DNA from: Rhodobacteraceae bacterium UBA1957
Lineage (GTDB): Bacteria; Pseudomonadota; Alphaproteobacteria; Rhodobacterales; Rhodobacteraceae
Assembly: GCA_002336405.1 (NCBI GenBank)
Contig: DDEJ01000148.1
Coordinates: forward strand, 11,011 to 17,675
Reading direction: 5' to 3'
Length of the DNA: 6,665 nt
Position numbers and translations under genes: made by a program. The number at the start of each line of letters is the position of its first letter. The stretch's first letter is position 1. This document shows, in pieces, positions 1 through 6,134 of the stretch. Below the pieces are notes generated by a model that saw nothing but the letters and a program-made list of their open reading frames with translations, ran no database searches and was not told the origin of the DNA.

Positions 1-1
1 G

Positions 2-565
2 CCCGCAGTGAGCGAGGCAGCAGAGACTGGGTCCGCAGTGAGCGAAGCAGCAGAAACTGAGCCCACAGTGAGCGAGCCAGCAGATACAGAGCCCACAGTG
101 AGCGAAGCAGCAGACCAGATTGCGACCGAAGCTGCGCCTGACATAGAGGTGTTTTTCACTTTTACTTGGGCGCGCAATCGCGGCCAATCAAAGCCAAAGG
201 GTCAGGGCCGCAGTTTCAGTGGATCGCAAAAAGATGGAGCGGCCAGTACTGCAGACCCTGCACAGGGTGATCATCGTGGCGCACCCCACAAGCGCAAAGC
301 CCGTCATGATAAGGCAGATGGAGAGCAGACAGCTCAAAATAACGCTGGTTCGGCCAAATCCGGTCAGTCACGACAGACGGCAGCCGGTCAACAAAAAACA
401 GGTCGGGACAAATTTAATCGAGATAACGACCGCAAACCGGGTAAGGGTAAACCCCGTCGCAACGAGGGGCCAAAGCAATTTGCCGCCTCTCCAAAGAAAA
501 GCCAACAGATCGATCCTGACAATCCGTTTGCCGCTGCTTTGATGGGGCTGAAAGATAAAATCTAA
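2..565 (+). CDS. C-terminal part of a helicase-type protein (5' end outside window)
   Basis: The reading frame is open from the left edge to a TAA stop, giving 187 visible residues, so the start lies upstream; the in-frame GTG codons near the edge are not credible starts because they sit inside a repeat. The visible part has three zones: an acidic stretch of four 10-residue repeats (about residues 2-41), a short hydrophobic segment ending in FFTFTW (about residues 49-57), and a basic tail of about 120 residues rich in Lys, Arg, Gln, Gly and Asn, ending NPFAAALMGLKDKI. No helicase motif is in view. The assignment rests on the position directly before an S4 gene, fdxA and carD, where alphaproteobacteria usually carry a large superfamily 2 helicase (Suv3/MgpS-like), and on my recollection that these proteins end in a disordered basic tail with an NPFAAL-type end. 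The basic tail would suit nucleic-acid binding. The family name is inference. Confidence 0.6.
   Translation, partial: PAVSEAAETGSAVSEAAETEPTVSEPADTEPTVSEAADQIATEAAPDIEVFFTFTWARNRGQSKPKGQGRSFSGSQKDGAASTADPAQGDHRGAPHKRKARHDKADGEQTAQNNAGSAKSGQSRQTAAGQQKTGRDKFNRDNDRKPGKGKPRRNEGPKQFAASPKKSQQIDPDNPFAAALMGLKDKI
5..124 (+). repeat. 30-bp in-frame tandem repeat, four visible copies
   Basis: Four consecutive 30-bp units begin at 5, 35, 65 and 95. They encode AVSEAAETGS, AVSEAAETEP, TVSEPADTEP and TVSEAADQIA. The first three are close copies at DNA level; the last diverges in its final third. The array probably continues past the left edge, because the bases before the first unit (GCCC) match the end of the second and third units. 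The period is a multiple of three, so copy-number changes would keep the frame. Confidence 0.9.
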
Positions 566-566
566 C

Positions 567-941
567 GTGACCGACCCAGTTGATAAGCTGCGCGTGGATA
601 AATGGTTGTGGCAAGCGCGGTTTTTCAAGACCCGCAGTCTCGCGTCAGGGACAGTGCGGGCTGGCCACTTGCGGGTCAATGGTCAAAAAGTTTCTAAACC
701 AGCCACAAACGTCAAGCTTGGAGACGTTTTAACCTTCGCGCAGGGCCGGGACGTGCGCGTGGTAAAACTGCGTGCCATTGGCAGCCGGCGTGGCCCGGCA
801 AGCGAGGCCCAAACACTGTATCACGACTTGACCCCTGAGCGGGAAAAACACCCTCAAGCACCACGATTTGAGGGAAAAGGCCGACCCAGCAAACAAGATC
901 GTCGCAATCTTGATCTTTACAATCGCCGAACGCTTGAATGA
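567..941 (+). CDS. S4-domain RNA-binding protein, HslR/Hsp15-like
   Basis: This encodes 124 residues. The S4 fold covers about residues 7-65: it opens KLRVDKWLWQARFFKTRSLA, has the typical helix-turn-helix with GTVRAGHLRVNG, and continues with KVSKPATNVKLGDVLTF. After it comes a basic tail (about 90-124) with KGRPSKQDRRNLD. This size and layout match the Hsp15 (HslR) family; E. coli HslR binds free 50S subunits that carry a stalled nascent chain. A role in ribosome rescue or rRNA binding here is inferred from the family. The start is GTG at 567, with a single base between the preceding TAA and the GTG; there is no in-frame ATG near the domain start. No strong Shine-Dalgarno is visible, so translation is probably coupled to the upstream gene. 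Confidence 0.88.
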   Translation: MTDPVDKLRVDKWLWQARFFKTRSLASGTVRAGHLRVNGQKVSKPATNVKLGDVLTFAQGRDVRVVKLRAIGSRRGPASEAQTLYHDLTPEREKHPQAPRFEGKGRPSKQDRRNLDLYNRRTLE

Positions 942-989
942 CCTGAACGGTTGCATTACCTACGAAGAGAACCTGAGTGGGAAGCGTCC

Positions 990-1328
990 ATGACCTATGT
1001 CGTCACCGAAAATTGTATCGAGTGTAAATTCACCGACTGTGTTGAGGTTTGCCCGGTCGATTGCTTTTATGAGGGCGAAAATACGTTGGTCATTCATCCT
1101 GACGAATGTATCGATTGTGGGGTGTGCGAGCCCGAATGCCCGGCTGATGCAATAAGCCCGGATACAGAGCCGGGCATGGAGCAATGGGTTGAGTTCAATC
1201 GCAAGTTCTCTGAGGTATGGCCGGTGATTGTGTCCCAGAAAGAGCCGATGCCGAATGCGGATGAACGTGACGGTGAACCCGATAAGATGAATAAATATTT
1301 TTCTGAAAAGCCCGGCGAGGGCGGATAA
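990..1328 (+). CDS. fdxA: Seven-iron ferredoxin FdxA (3Fe-4S/4Fe-4S)
   Basis: This small soluble electron carrier has 112 residues. Cysteines fall at 9, 12, 17, 21, 25, 40, 43, 46 and 50, the same spacing as Azotobacter vinelandii ferredoxin I offset by one. By that comparison C9, C17 and C50 hold the 3Fe-4S cluster, and C21, C40, C43 and C46 hold the 4Fe-4S cluster. The motif C-x2-C-x2-C-x3-C-P is intact at 40-51. The C-terminal half (about 60-112) is acidic and follows the usual FdxA extension with [12 protein letters not shown] chose the ATG at 990 because GGGAAG lies at 979-984 and the protein then begins MTYVV as in the family; the upstream in-frame ATG at 951 would add 13 unrelated residues. 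The electron partner is unknown. It follows the S4 gene after 48 bp, so it may share that transcript. Confidence 0.95.
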   Translation: MTYVVTENCIECKFTDCVEVCPVDCFYEGENTLVIHPDECIDCGVCEPECPADAISPDTEPGMEQWVEFNRKFSEVWPVIVSQKEPMPNADERDGEPDKMNKYFSEKPGEGG

Positions 1329-1336
1329 TTTTTTTG
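1310..1336 (+). terminator. Weak hairpin plus T-run overlapping the fdxA stop
   Basis: A short stem GCCC (1310-1313) / GGGC (1319-1322) with a 5-base loop is followed within a few bases by a T-rich run through about 1336. The hairpin lies inside the last fdxA codons and the T-run covers and follows the TAA. Four G-C pairs is short for an intrinsic terminator and the spacing to the T-run is loose, so it may be only partly effective. Confidence 0.35.
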
Positions 1337-1436
1337 GTGATTCGGAGGGCTTGCATCATGTTGCACGCAAACCACGGCTGTATTCAATTGGCATGTCTTT
1401 AATTACAAGGCCAATCAGCACAAATATTCCCCGCGC

Positions 1437-1465
1437 TGGGCATTTAGACAATTTTATGTTACACT
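1437..1465 (+). promoter_or_regulatory. Candidate distal carD promoter with extended -10
   Basis: A -35-like TGGGCA (1437-1442, 4 of 6 to TTGACA) is separated by 17 bp from a -10-like TACACT (1460-1465, 4 of 6). The TG at 1457-1458, one base upstream of the -10, makes it an extended -10. If used, the transcript would carry a leader of about 140 bases before carD. This was read by eye only. Confidence 0.35.
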
Positions 1466-1524
1466 CGCAACCTAAACGTTAACTAGGTCTGTAATAAGCT
1501 TATTTGCTGCACAGACGGCAGTCA

Positions 1525-1553
1525 TTAACAGTGTCACACCAGAGCTAAATATT
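1525..1553 (+). promoter_or_regulatory. Candidate proximal carD promoter
   Basis: TTAACA (1525-1530, 5 of 6 to the -35 consensus) is followed after 17 bp by AATATT (1548-1553, 4 of 6 to the -10, but lacking the first T). The -10 overlaps the left arm of the AAATAT/ATATTT inverted repeat. The predicted leader would be about 50 bases. AT-rich DNA often yields such matches by chance. Confidence 0.3.
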
Positions 1554-1598
1554 TAACGATATTTGGGGGCAGTGTGTTGTTGTTTGATGGTTCACTTT

Positions 1599-1606
1599 GA
1601 GGAAGG
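1599..1606 (+). promoter_or_regulatory. carD ribosome binding site
   Basis: GAGGAAGG ends five bases before the ATG at 1612 and is the strongest Shine-Dalgarno in the window. It rules out the in-frame TTG at 1597, which would overlap the site. Confidence 0.8.
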
Positions 1607-1611
1607 TTCGA

Positions 1612-2121
1612 ATGAGTAAGTCAAAAAAACCCGATTTTCGCCCGAACGAGTATGTGGTTTATCCGGCGCATGGTGTGGGCCAGATCGTATCGATCGAAGA
1701 ACAACAAGTTGCGGGTATTTCTTTAGAACTATTTGTGATTTCATTCGAAAAAGACAAGATGACTTTGCGGGTACCGACAAATAAAGCCGTACAGATTGGC
1801 ATGCGGTCGCTGAGTTCGCCGGACGTGATTTTGAAAGCGATGACCACCTTGAAAGGCAAGGCCAAGGTCAAACGTGCGATGTGGTCGCGGCGGGCGCAGG
1901 AGTATGAGCAAAAAATCAACTCCGGTGATTTGATTGCCATCGCCGAGGTCGTGCGTGACCTGCATCGCAGCGACGACCAGCGCGAACAGAGCTATTCCGA
2001 GCGTCAGCTCTATGAGGCCGCGCTTGAGCGGTTGACCCGTGAGGTTGCTGCTGTGGACAATGGAGATGAAGCGGCTGCCACCAAGCGCGTCGACGAAGTG
2101 TTGGTTTCGCGGGCTGCCTGA
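1612..2121 (+). CDS. carD: CarD/CdnL-family RNA-polymerase-binding transcription regulator
   Basis: This encodes 169 residues. The N-terminal RNA-polymerase interaction domain (about 9-68) is shared with Mfd/TRCF and opens with FRPNEYVVYPAHGVGQI. The helical C-terminal DNA-binding domain (about 70-165) contains MWSRRAQEYEQKINSGDL, ending with an AIAEVVRDLHR helix and SERQLYEAALERL. W91 sits where the conserved tryptophan of CarD wedges into the upstream edge of the -10 element. In this family the protein binds the RNA polymerase beta subunit and stabilises open complexes; in Rhodobacter sphaeroides, CarD activates many promoters, including rRNA promoters, that lack the last T of the -10. The ATG at 1612 is fixed by the ribosome binding site. 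It appears to be a single-gene unit between a long leader and a strong terminator. Confidence 0.95.
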   Translation: MSKSKKPDFRPNEYVVYPAHGVGQIVSIEEQQVAGISLELFVISFEKDKMTLRVPTNKAVQIGMRSLSSPDVILKAMTTLKGKAKVKRAMWSRRAQEYEQKINSGDLIAIAEVVRDLHRSDDQREQSYSERQLYEAALERLTREVAAVDNGDEAAATKRVDEVLVSRAA

Positions 2122-2148
2122 GCCAACTTTTTCTCAAAACAATAAATC

Positions 2149-2188
2149 AGCGCGTCTTGCATCCTCGTTGCAGGGCGCGTTTTCTTTT
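2149..2188 (+). terminator. Intrinsic terminator of carD
   Basis: The left arm GCGCGTCTTGCA (2150-2161) pairs with TGCAGGGCGCG (2169-2179) plus the T at 2180, with two internal G-U pairs and one at the base, around a 7-base loop (2162-2168). A T-rich tract with one C (2181-2188) follows at once. It is oriented for carD; in the other orientation the hairpin lacks a good T-run, so it should not serve cobS well. Confidence 0.88.
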
Positions 2189-2228
2189 GACAGGGCGCGC
2201 ATTCACGACAGGCACCATCGCGTTGGCG

Positions 2229-2993
2229 TCACACCGATAACGTGAGACAGATGAGAATGGTGATTTCTGCTACTTGTTGGGTTGCGCCCAATATATCTCC
2301 GGTCTGGCCCTTTATCTTGTATTTGGCGACCCCTCCACAGGCTGCCGTCGCTAGAGCGGTAGCGATGAAAACAACTATAGGTATGCTTTGCAGGGTAATG
2401 ATCGCCAATAACACCGCCAGGGTTACGGCCAACCCGACATGTCCGGCCTGTGGTGTGCCTACACTCTGTGACAGCCCTGTTTTGCGCGCTTGTGGCAAAC
2501 CCAGCATCAGCACTGTCGGGGCTGCGCGGGATACTGCAGCAGCAGCCAGAATTGGTGCCATTACCGCGCCTGATTCGAAAAGCGATGAAAGAGCCATCCA
2601 TCGCAATCCAAGCCCAAAAATCAGGGCCAAGACACCATAGGCGCCGATCCGGCTGTCTTTCATTATCTCAAGACGCCGCGCCGTGTCATGCCCCCCCCAG
2701 AGACCATCGGCGCTGTCGGCCAACCCATCTTCATGCATGGCGCCAGTGGTCACCGTCAGGCCTGCCAGCGCCAACAGGGCCGCAATCCCGGACGAAAGCC
2801 CAAGCCCAAGGCAGAGCTGCGCCAGAATGGCCACTGGCAGAGCAATAAACACACCTGCCAAAGGATAGGCCCAAACCGCTTGCGCGCTGCGGTCATAGGC
2901 GGCCTCGGATAGGCGCAGCGGCCAGCGGCTCAGCAGCGAAAGCGCAACCGCAAGATCGCGCGTTTGCAGCCAGCGAATGTCGCTTTCCCTCAT
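2229..2993 (-). CDS. cobS: Adenosylcobinamide-GDP ribazoletransferase (cobalamin synthase)
   Basis: This integral inner-membrane enzyme joins alpha-ribazole (or its 5'-phosphate) to adenosylcobinamide-GDP, releasing GMP and giving adenosylcobalamin (phosphate). It has 254 residues, typical for the family (CobS in Salmonella naming, CobV in the aerobic-pathway naming). Visible marks are the acidic metal-binding motif [15 protein letters not shown] (87-101), [15 protein letters not shown] (106-120), and [12 protein letters not shown] (229-240) near the C-terminus. Hydrophobic segments lie near 40-64, 67-84, 118-136, 143-165, 186-200 and 202-220. I chose the ATG at 2993 because AAGGA lies 8 bases upstream and the protein begins at the family's usual point; a longer frame to 3098 would overlap cobT and add 35 unrelated residues. 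An 8-G tract encodes part of the WGG motif. It is divergent to cobT, which supplies its substrate. Confidence 0.95.
   Translation of the reverse strand: MRESDIRWLQTRDLAVALSLLSRWPLRLSEAAYDRSAQAVWAYPLAGVFIALPVAILAQLCLGLGLSSGIAALLALAGLTVTTGAMHEDGLADSADGLWGGHDTARRLEIMKDSRIGAYGVLALIFGLGLRWMALSSLFESGAVMAPILAAAAVSRAAPTVLMLGLPQARKTGLSQSVGTPQAGHVGLAVTLAVLLAIITLQSIPIVVFIATALATAACGGVAKYKIKGQTGDILGATQQVAEITILICLTLSV
2691..2698 (-). repeat. 8-bp G homopolymer inside cobS
   Basis: Eight C on the plus strand (eight G in cobS) span the codons TGG GGG GGG, coding W99-G100-G101 of the conserved motif. The frame is intact in this sequence. Confidence 0.9.
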
Positions 2994-3001
2994 GTCTTGG
3001 G

Positions 3002-3006
3002 TCCTT
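3002..3006 (-). promoter_or_regulatory. cobS ribosome binding site
   Basis: On the minus strand AAGGA lies eight bases upstream of the ATG at 2993. It supports that start over the longer in-frame starts inside cobT. Confidence 0.65.
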
Positions 3007-3030
3007 TTCTTGCTTGCCCAGACGGCAGGG

Positions 3031-3042
3031 GTGTTTAAACAC
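3031..3042. promoter_or_regulatory. Perfect 12-bp palindrome between cobS and cobT
   Basis: GTGTTTAAACAC is identical on both strands and sits near the middle of the 79-bp divergent gap. It covers the possible cobS -10 and lies about 30 bp before the cobT start, which would suit a dimeric regulator acting on both genes. No regulator can be named from the sequence. Confidence 0.4.
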
Positions 3043-3061
3043 TGGCAGAGCAGAATTTCAA
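3034..3061 (-). promoter_or_regulatory. Candidate cobS promoter
   Basis: On the minus strand TTGAAA (3061-3056, 5 of 6 to the -35) is followed after 16 bp by TTTAAA (3039-3034, 4 of 6 to the -10). The leader would be about 30 bases. The -35 lies within the cobT leader, and the -10 is the centre of the palindrome at 3031-3042. I found no equally good plus-strand promoter for cobT in the gap. Confidence 0.3.
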
Positions 3062-3062
3062 C

Positions 3063-3067
3063 GGAAG
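3063..3067 (+). promoter_or_regulatory. cobT ribosome binding site
   Basis: GGAAG ends five bases before the ATG at 3073 and favours it over the in-frame ATG codons at 2977 and 2992, which lie within or at the edge of cobS on the other strand. Confidence 0.65.
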
Positions 3068-3072
3068 ATGCC

Positions 3073-4086
3073 ATGCCCGCTTTTACGTCGCTTGCCACGT
3101 TTCAAACCGTCTTGGACGGATTGCCCACGATAGATGCTGTTGCCGAACAGGGCGCGTCGGCGCGCAACAGCCAGTTGACCAAACCGCCAGGTGCGTTGGG
3201 GCGTCTTGAAACCCTTGCGATCTGGTATGCGGGATGGCGCGGTATGGCGCGCCCCCGGCTGACACGGCCGCAGGTATTAATTTTTGCGGGTAACCACGGG
3301 ATCACCGCGCAATCAGTCTCGGCGTTTCCCGCCGAAGTGACCGAACAGATGGTGTTGAACTTTCAGGCAGGCGGTGCGGCGGTCAATCAGCTGTCTGCAG
3401 CGTTTGGGGCACAGCTTGACGTGTATCCGCTATCTTTGGACCGGCCAACTGCAGATTTCACCAAAGGCCCCGCAATGACCGAGACAGACTGTGTTGCCGC
3501 GTTGCAATTGGGGTGGGATGCGGTGGACGCCGAGGCAGATCTGCTGGTCACCGGCGAGATGGGCATCGGTAATACTACCAGTGCTGCGGCCTTGGCGCTG
3601 GCACTTTTGGGCGGCGAGGCAGCCGATTGGGTCGGGCGTGGTACGGGCGTTGATGCGGCCGGTGTGGTCAATAAATGCCGGGTGGTCGAGGCTGGGCTGG
3701 CGATGAACCCTGTGGCGCGCGGCAATGGATTGCAGGCGCTGCGTTGTCTTGGGGGGCGGGAATTGGCGGCGATGGCGGGGGCGATTGCGCGGGCGCGACA
3801 GGCCCGTATCCCGGTGGTGTTGGACGGCTTTATCTGTTGCGCGGCGGCGGCTTGCCTGCAGCAGGCTCGTGGCGATGTGTTGGACCACACAGTGGCGGGA
3901 CATCTGAGTGCTGAAGGTGGCCACGGCAAGTTGCTTGAGCGGATGGAGAAAGCGCCGTTGCTGTCGCTGGGAATGCGGCTGGGAGAGGGGTCAGGCGGCG
4001 CAGTGGCGATTGCTGTGGTGCAAGCCGCGGTGGCTTGCCTGTCGGGGATGGCGACATTTGCCGAAGCTGGGGTGTCTGACGGATAA
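3073..4086 (+). CDS. cobT: Nicotinate-nucleotide:dimethylbenzimidazole phosphoribosyltransferase
   Basis: This cytoplasmic enzyme moves phosphoribose from nicotinate mononucleotide to 5,6-dimethylbenzimidazole, making alpha-ribazole 5'-phosphate, the lower-ligand precursor of cobalamin (the same enzyme is called CobU in the aerobic-pathway naming). It has 337 residues, a normal family length. Visible motifs are [10 protein letters not shown] (38-46), [17 protein letters not shown] (70-86), [10 protein letters not shown] (160-169), [10 protein letters not shown] (251-260), and GMRLGEGSG (300-308), where E305 occupies the catalytic base position (Glu317 in Salmonella CobT). The ATG at 3073 is set by GGAAG upstream and by the family N-terminus; the longer frame would overlap cobS. 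It is divergent to cobS and convergent with the antiporter gene. No CobU/CobP or CobC is in view, so the rest of the pathway is encoded elsewhere. Confidence 0.95.
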   Translation: MPAFTSLATFQTVLDGLPTIDAVAEQGASARNSQLTKPPGALGRLETLAIWYAGWRGMARPRLTRPQVLIFAGNHGITAQSVSAFPAEVTEQMVLNFQAGGAAVNQLSAAFGAQLDVYPLSLDRPTADFTKGPAMTETDCVAALQLGWDAVDAEADLLVTGEMGIGNTTSAAALALALLGGEAADWVGRGTGVDAAGVVNKCRVVEAGLAMNPVARGNGLQALRCLGGRELAAMAGAIARARQARIPVVLDGFICCAAAACLQQARGDVLDHTVAGHLSAEGGHGKLLERMEKAPLLSLGMRLGEGSGGAVAIAVVQAAVACLSGMATFAEAGVSDG

Positions 4087-4087
4087 A

Positions 4088-4143
4088 GTTGCGGCGCCTT
4101 GGTGTCGCGTCTTGCTGGACGCAGTTTTGCCACTGCGCGCAAC
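4088..4143 (+). terminator. Weak hairpins in the convergent gap after cobT
   Basis: In the 80-bp gap between cobT and the antiporter gene, GCGTC (4107-4111) / GACGC (4118-4122) forms a 5-bp stem with a 6-base loop followed by only four T (4124-4127). It is nested inside a longer-range pair GTTGCG (4088-4093) / CGCAAC (4138-4143). Together these may stop transcription in both directions, but the T-run is short. Confidence 0.35.
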
Positions 4144-4166
4144 CCGATCCCTGACTGTTTGCTGCA

Positions 4167-6134
4167 TTATTCGTCCTTCAAAATAGTGGGGTCTGGTTTA
4201 GAGGGAGCGGCTTCGGTGTTTGAGGCTTTAACGGACTGGGGGTGGGTTGGTCTTGAGTTCTCCAAACTACTCATTAAAGCGGCCTCGAGATGCTTCTCCA
4301 GAGCCTGCGCCCGCGCCATATAAGCCGCGTTTGCGTGAGCGGGAATCTTGGGGTCCCAAAGCTGGGCCAGATCTCTCATCGCCTCGCGGTCATGTTGATA
4401 AAAGGTCTTTGCCGCCGTGTCGGCTTCATAATCTGACAGGCCAAGGTTTTCTAAAACATAGCGTCCGGCGCGCAAGCTGCTATCGAATGTTTCGCGTACG
4501 ATATCATCGGCGCCAGCATTATAGAGTTCAAAAACCTGAGCGCGATCATAGGCGCGGGCGATGATATGTAGGCCGGGGCGTGCCCGATGGGCCAGTTTGA
4601 CCAGTTTGATACAGGCCGCGGCATCATCCAGAGCAACCACCAGTACCTGCGCCTCTAGCAACCCCGCTGCGCGCAGCGTAACCGGTCGGGTGGGATCGCC
4701 CAGAAAGCTCTTGATGCCAAAACTGCGCATCAGATCAATTTTGCGAATGTCATGATCTAAAACGACGGTCTCAAAGCCCGACGATTGCACCAAGCGGTTG
4801 ACGATTTGGCCAAACCGGCCAATTCCTGCAATAATAACTGGGCCTTGCGCGTTGATTTCATCTTCAATGCCAATGTCTATTTTATCTTTGAGACGCCGCG
4901 AAAGCGCCCCAAAAGCAAGAAAAAGCAACGGTGTCATCAGCATCGTCAGCGTGATAATCAAAATCAGCCTATCTGACAGCGTCTGTGGTAGAATATTTTG
5001 CTGAACGGCAAACGCTGTCAGCACAAAACCAAACTCGCCGGCCTGAGCTAACCCAAGCGTAAACAGCCAGCGGTCGCGCCCATGAATATCAAACAGATAA
5101 CACAACAAGTACAGGACAAAGCCCTTTGCAATAATCACCAATACCGCCAGCGTTAGAATGCCAATGGGATCATGCTGTAATACAGATAGGTTCATATCTG
5201 CGCCAACGGTGATGAAAAACAGCCCCAGCAAAAGGCCCTTGAAGGGTTCGATGTCACTTTCGAGCTCATGGCGAAATTCGCTATTGGCGAGCACAACACC
5301 GGCCAGAAACGCGCCAAGCGCCGGTGACAGCCCAACGATGGTCATCAGAACGCTGATGCCAATCACAATTAACAGGGCAAGAGCAGTATACATCTCGCGC
5401 AATCCCGTGGCGTGGATAAATCGAAAAATCGGCCGGATAAAATAGACACCGGCAAGAATAATCGCCGCCACGATACTCAGTGTCACCAATGTCACGCCCC
5501 ATCCCGGCAACCCCTCAAGTATCGTTAGGCCAAGCCCGTTTTCAACGCTTTGCCCGTGCGGTGTGGTCGGCGCCGGCTGTTGCAGTGTGTTGGAGGTTTC
5601 GCCGGTTTGGGAAAGCTGCTGTTGCACCGTCAAAAGCGGCAGCAGCGCGAGGATGGGGATGACAGCAATATCTTGGGTTAACAATACGGCAAAAATAGAG
5701 CGCCCACCCCGGCTTTTGATCAAACCCCGTTCAGACAACGTCTGCAGCACTATCGCGGTCGAGGACAGTGCAAGGATGAGCCCGATTACCAATCCGGTGG
5801 CAGCGGGATACCCCAAGGCCATGGCGCCCAGCATGACGCCACCTGTGGTCAGCACCAATTGCAGCCCACCCAGCCCAAGTAACCGGTGGCGCATATCCCA
5901 AAGCGCCCGAGGGTCGAGGCTGAGACCGATCAGAAACAACATCATCACGATCCCGAATTCAGCCACGTGCTGCACGTCTTTGGTTTCGCTGCCCACCAGT
6001 CCGAAAATTGGGCCTATGGCGATGCCTGCCACAAGATAGCCAAGCACAGAGCCAAGGCCCAAACGGGCGGCCAGAGGCACTGCAATCACCGCTGCACCAA
6101 GATAGATCAGGATTTGAAATAAAATGTCTGCCAT
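4167..6134 (-). CDS. KefB/KefC-like monovalent cation:proton antiporter (CPA2 family)
   Basis: This encodes 655 residues. The N-terminal CPA2 exchanger domain (about 5-410) has a dozen or so hydrophobic segments, including GSVLGYLVAGIAIGP (28-42) and FAVLLTQDIAVIPILALL (148-165), with Q154-D155 at the ion-binding pair conserved in Kef proteins. A TrkA-N/RCK Rossmann domain (about 431-545) follows, with GIGRFGQ (437-443), D460 ending the second strand, GDPTRP (479-484) and IIARAYD (524-530). The segment after it (545-615, with ETFDSSLRAGRYVLENLGLS) also resembles E. coli KefC. Kef systems export K+ in exchange for H+ and are gated by glutathione and its adducts; glutathione control here is untested and no KefF/KefG partner is in view. 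A soluble Gln/Thr/Pro-rich insertion lies at about 170-200, and residues 625-655 look disordered. The ATG at 6134 shares one base with the upstream gene's stop and has no clear ribosome binding site. Confidence 0.92.
   Translation of the reverse strand: MADILFQILIYLGAAVIAVPLAARLGLGSVLGYLVAGIAIGPIFGLVGSETKDVQHVAEFGIVMMLFLIGLSLDPRALWDMRHRLLGLGGLQLVLTTGGVMLGAMALGYPAATGLVIGLILALSSTAIVLQTLSERGLIKSRGGRSIFAVLLTQDIAVIPILALLPLLTVQQQLSQTGETSNTLQQPAPTTPHGQSVENGLGLTILEGLPGWGVTLVTLSIVAAIILAGVYFIRPIFRFIHATGLREMYTALALLIVIGISVLMTIVGLSPALGAFLAGVVLANSEFRHELESDIEPFKGLLLGLFFITVGADMNLSVLQHDPIGILTLAVLVIIAKGFVLYLLCYLFDIHGRDRWLFTLGLAQAGEFGFVLTAFAVQQNILPQTLSDRLILIITLTMLMTPLLFLAFGALSRRLKDKIDIGIEDEINAQGPVIIAGIGRFGQIVNRLVQSSGFETVVLDHDIRKIDLMRSFGIKSFLGDPTRPVTLRAAGLLEAQVLVVALDDAAACIKLVKLAHRARPGLHIIARAYDRAQVFELYNAGADDIVRETFDSSLRAGRYVLENLGLSDYEADTAAKTFYQHDREAMRDLAQLWDPKIPAHANAAYMARAQALEKHLEAALMSSLENSRPTHPQSVKASNTEAAPSKPDPTILKDE

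Larger units (their letters stand above)
1329..1611. other. Intergenic leader between fdxA and carD
   Basis: This stretch of about 280 bp is visibly more AT-rich than the flanking genes and has no convincing reading frame. It holds two promoter-like sequences (1437-1465 and 1525-1553), a small AT-rich inverted repeat (AAATAT 1547-1552 / ATATTT 1559-1564) and the carD ribosome binding site. I see no known riboswitch or RNA gene. Its length suggests that carD has its own, possibly multiple, regulated promoters. Confidence 0.6.

Noticed and set aside
5..124. CRISPR-like array
   Set aside because: The units are contiguous without spacers and keep an open reading frame, so this is a coding tandem repeat.
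1504..1522. Small hairpin TGCTG/CGGCA in the carD leader as a terminator or attenuator
   Set aside because: Only about five pairs including a G-U, with no T-run after it.
2171..2199. Direct repeat CAGGGCGCG at 2171-2179 and 2191-2199
   Set aside because: The first copy is the right arm of the carD terminator and the second is an isolated short GC-rich match; two 9-bp copies are not enough for a meaningful element.
2203..2640. Open frames of about 132 codons on both strands within and beside cobS
   Set aside because: Each is a frame-shifted or antisense shadow of the conserved CobS coding sequence and has no family resemblance.
2994..3072. Possible cobalamin riboswitch before cobS or cobT
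   Set aside because: The gap is only 79 bp and I see no B12-box-like conserved core; a complete element would not fit together with promoters.
3387..4142. A 251-codon open frame on the minus strand opposite cobT
   Set aside because: It is fully antisense to a clear cobT and its protein is rich in Ala, Pro, Ser and Arg with no recognisable domain, as expected for a shadow of GC-biased codons.
5563..6039. A 158-codon open frame on the plus strand opposite the antiporter gene
   Set aside because: It is antisense to well-conserved membrane segments, has no ribosome binding site and no recognisable features.
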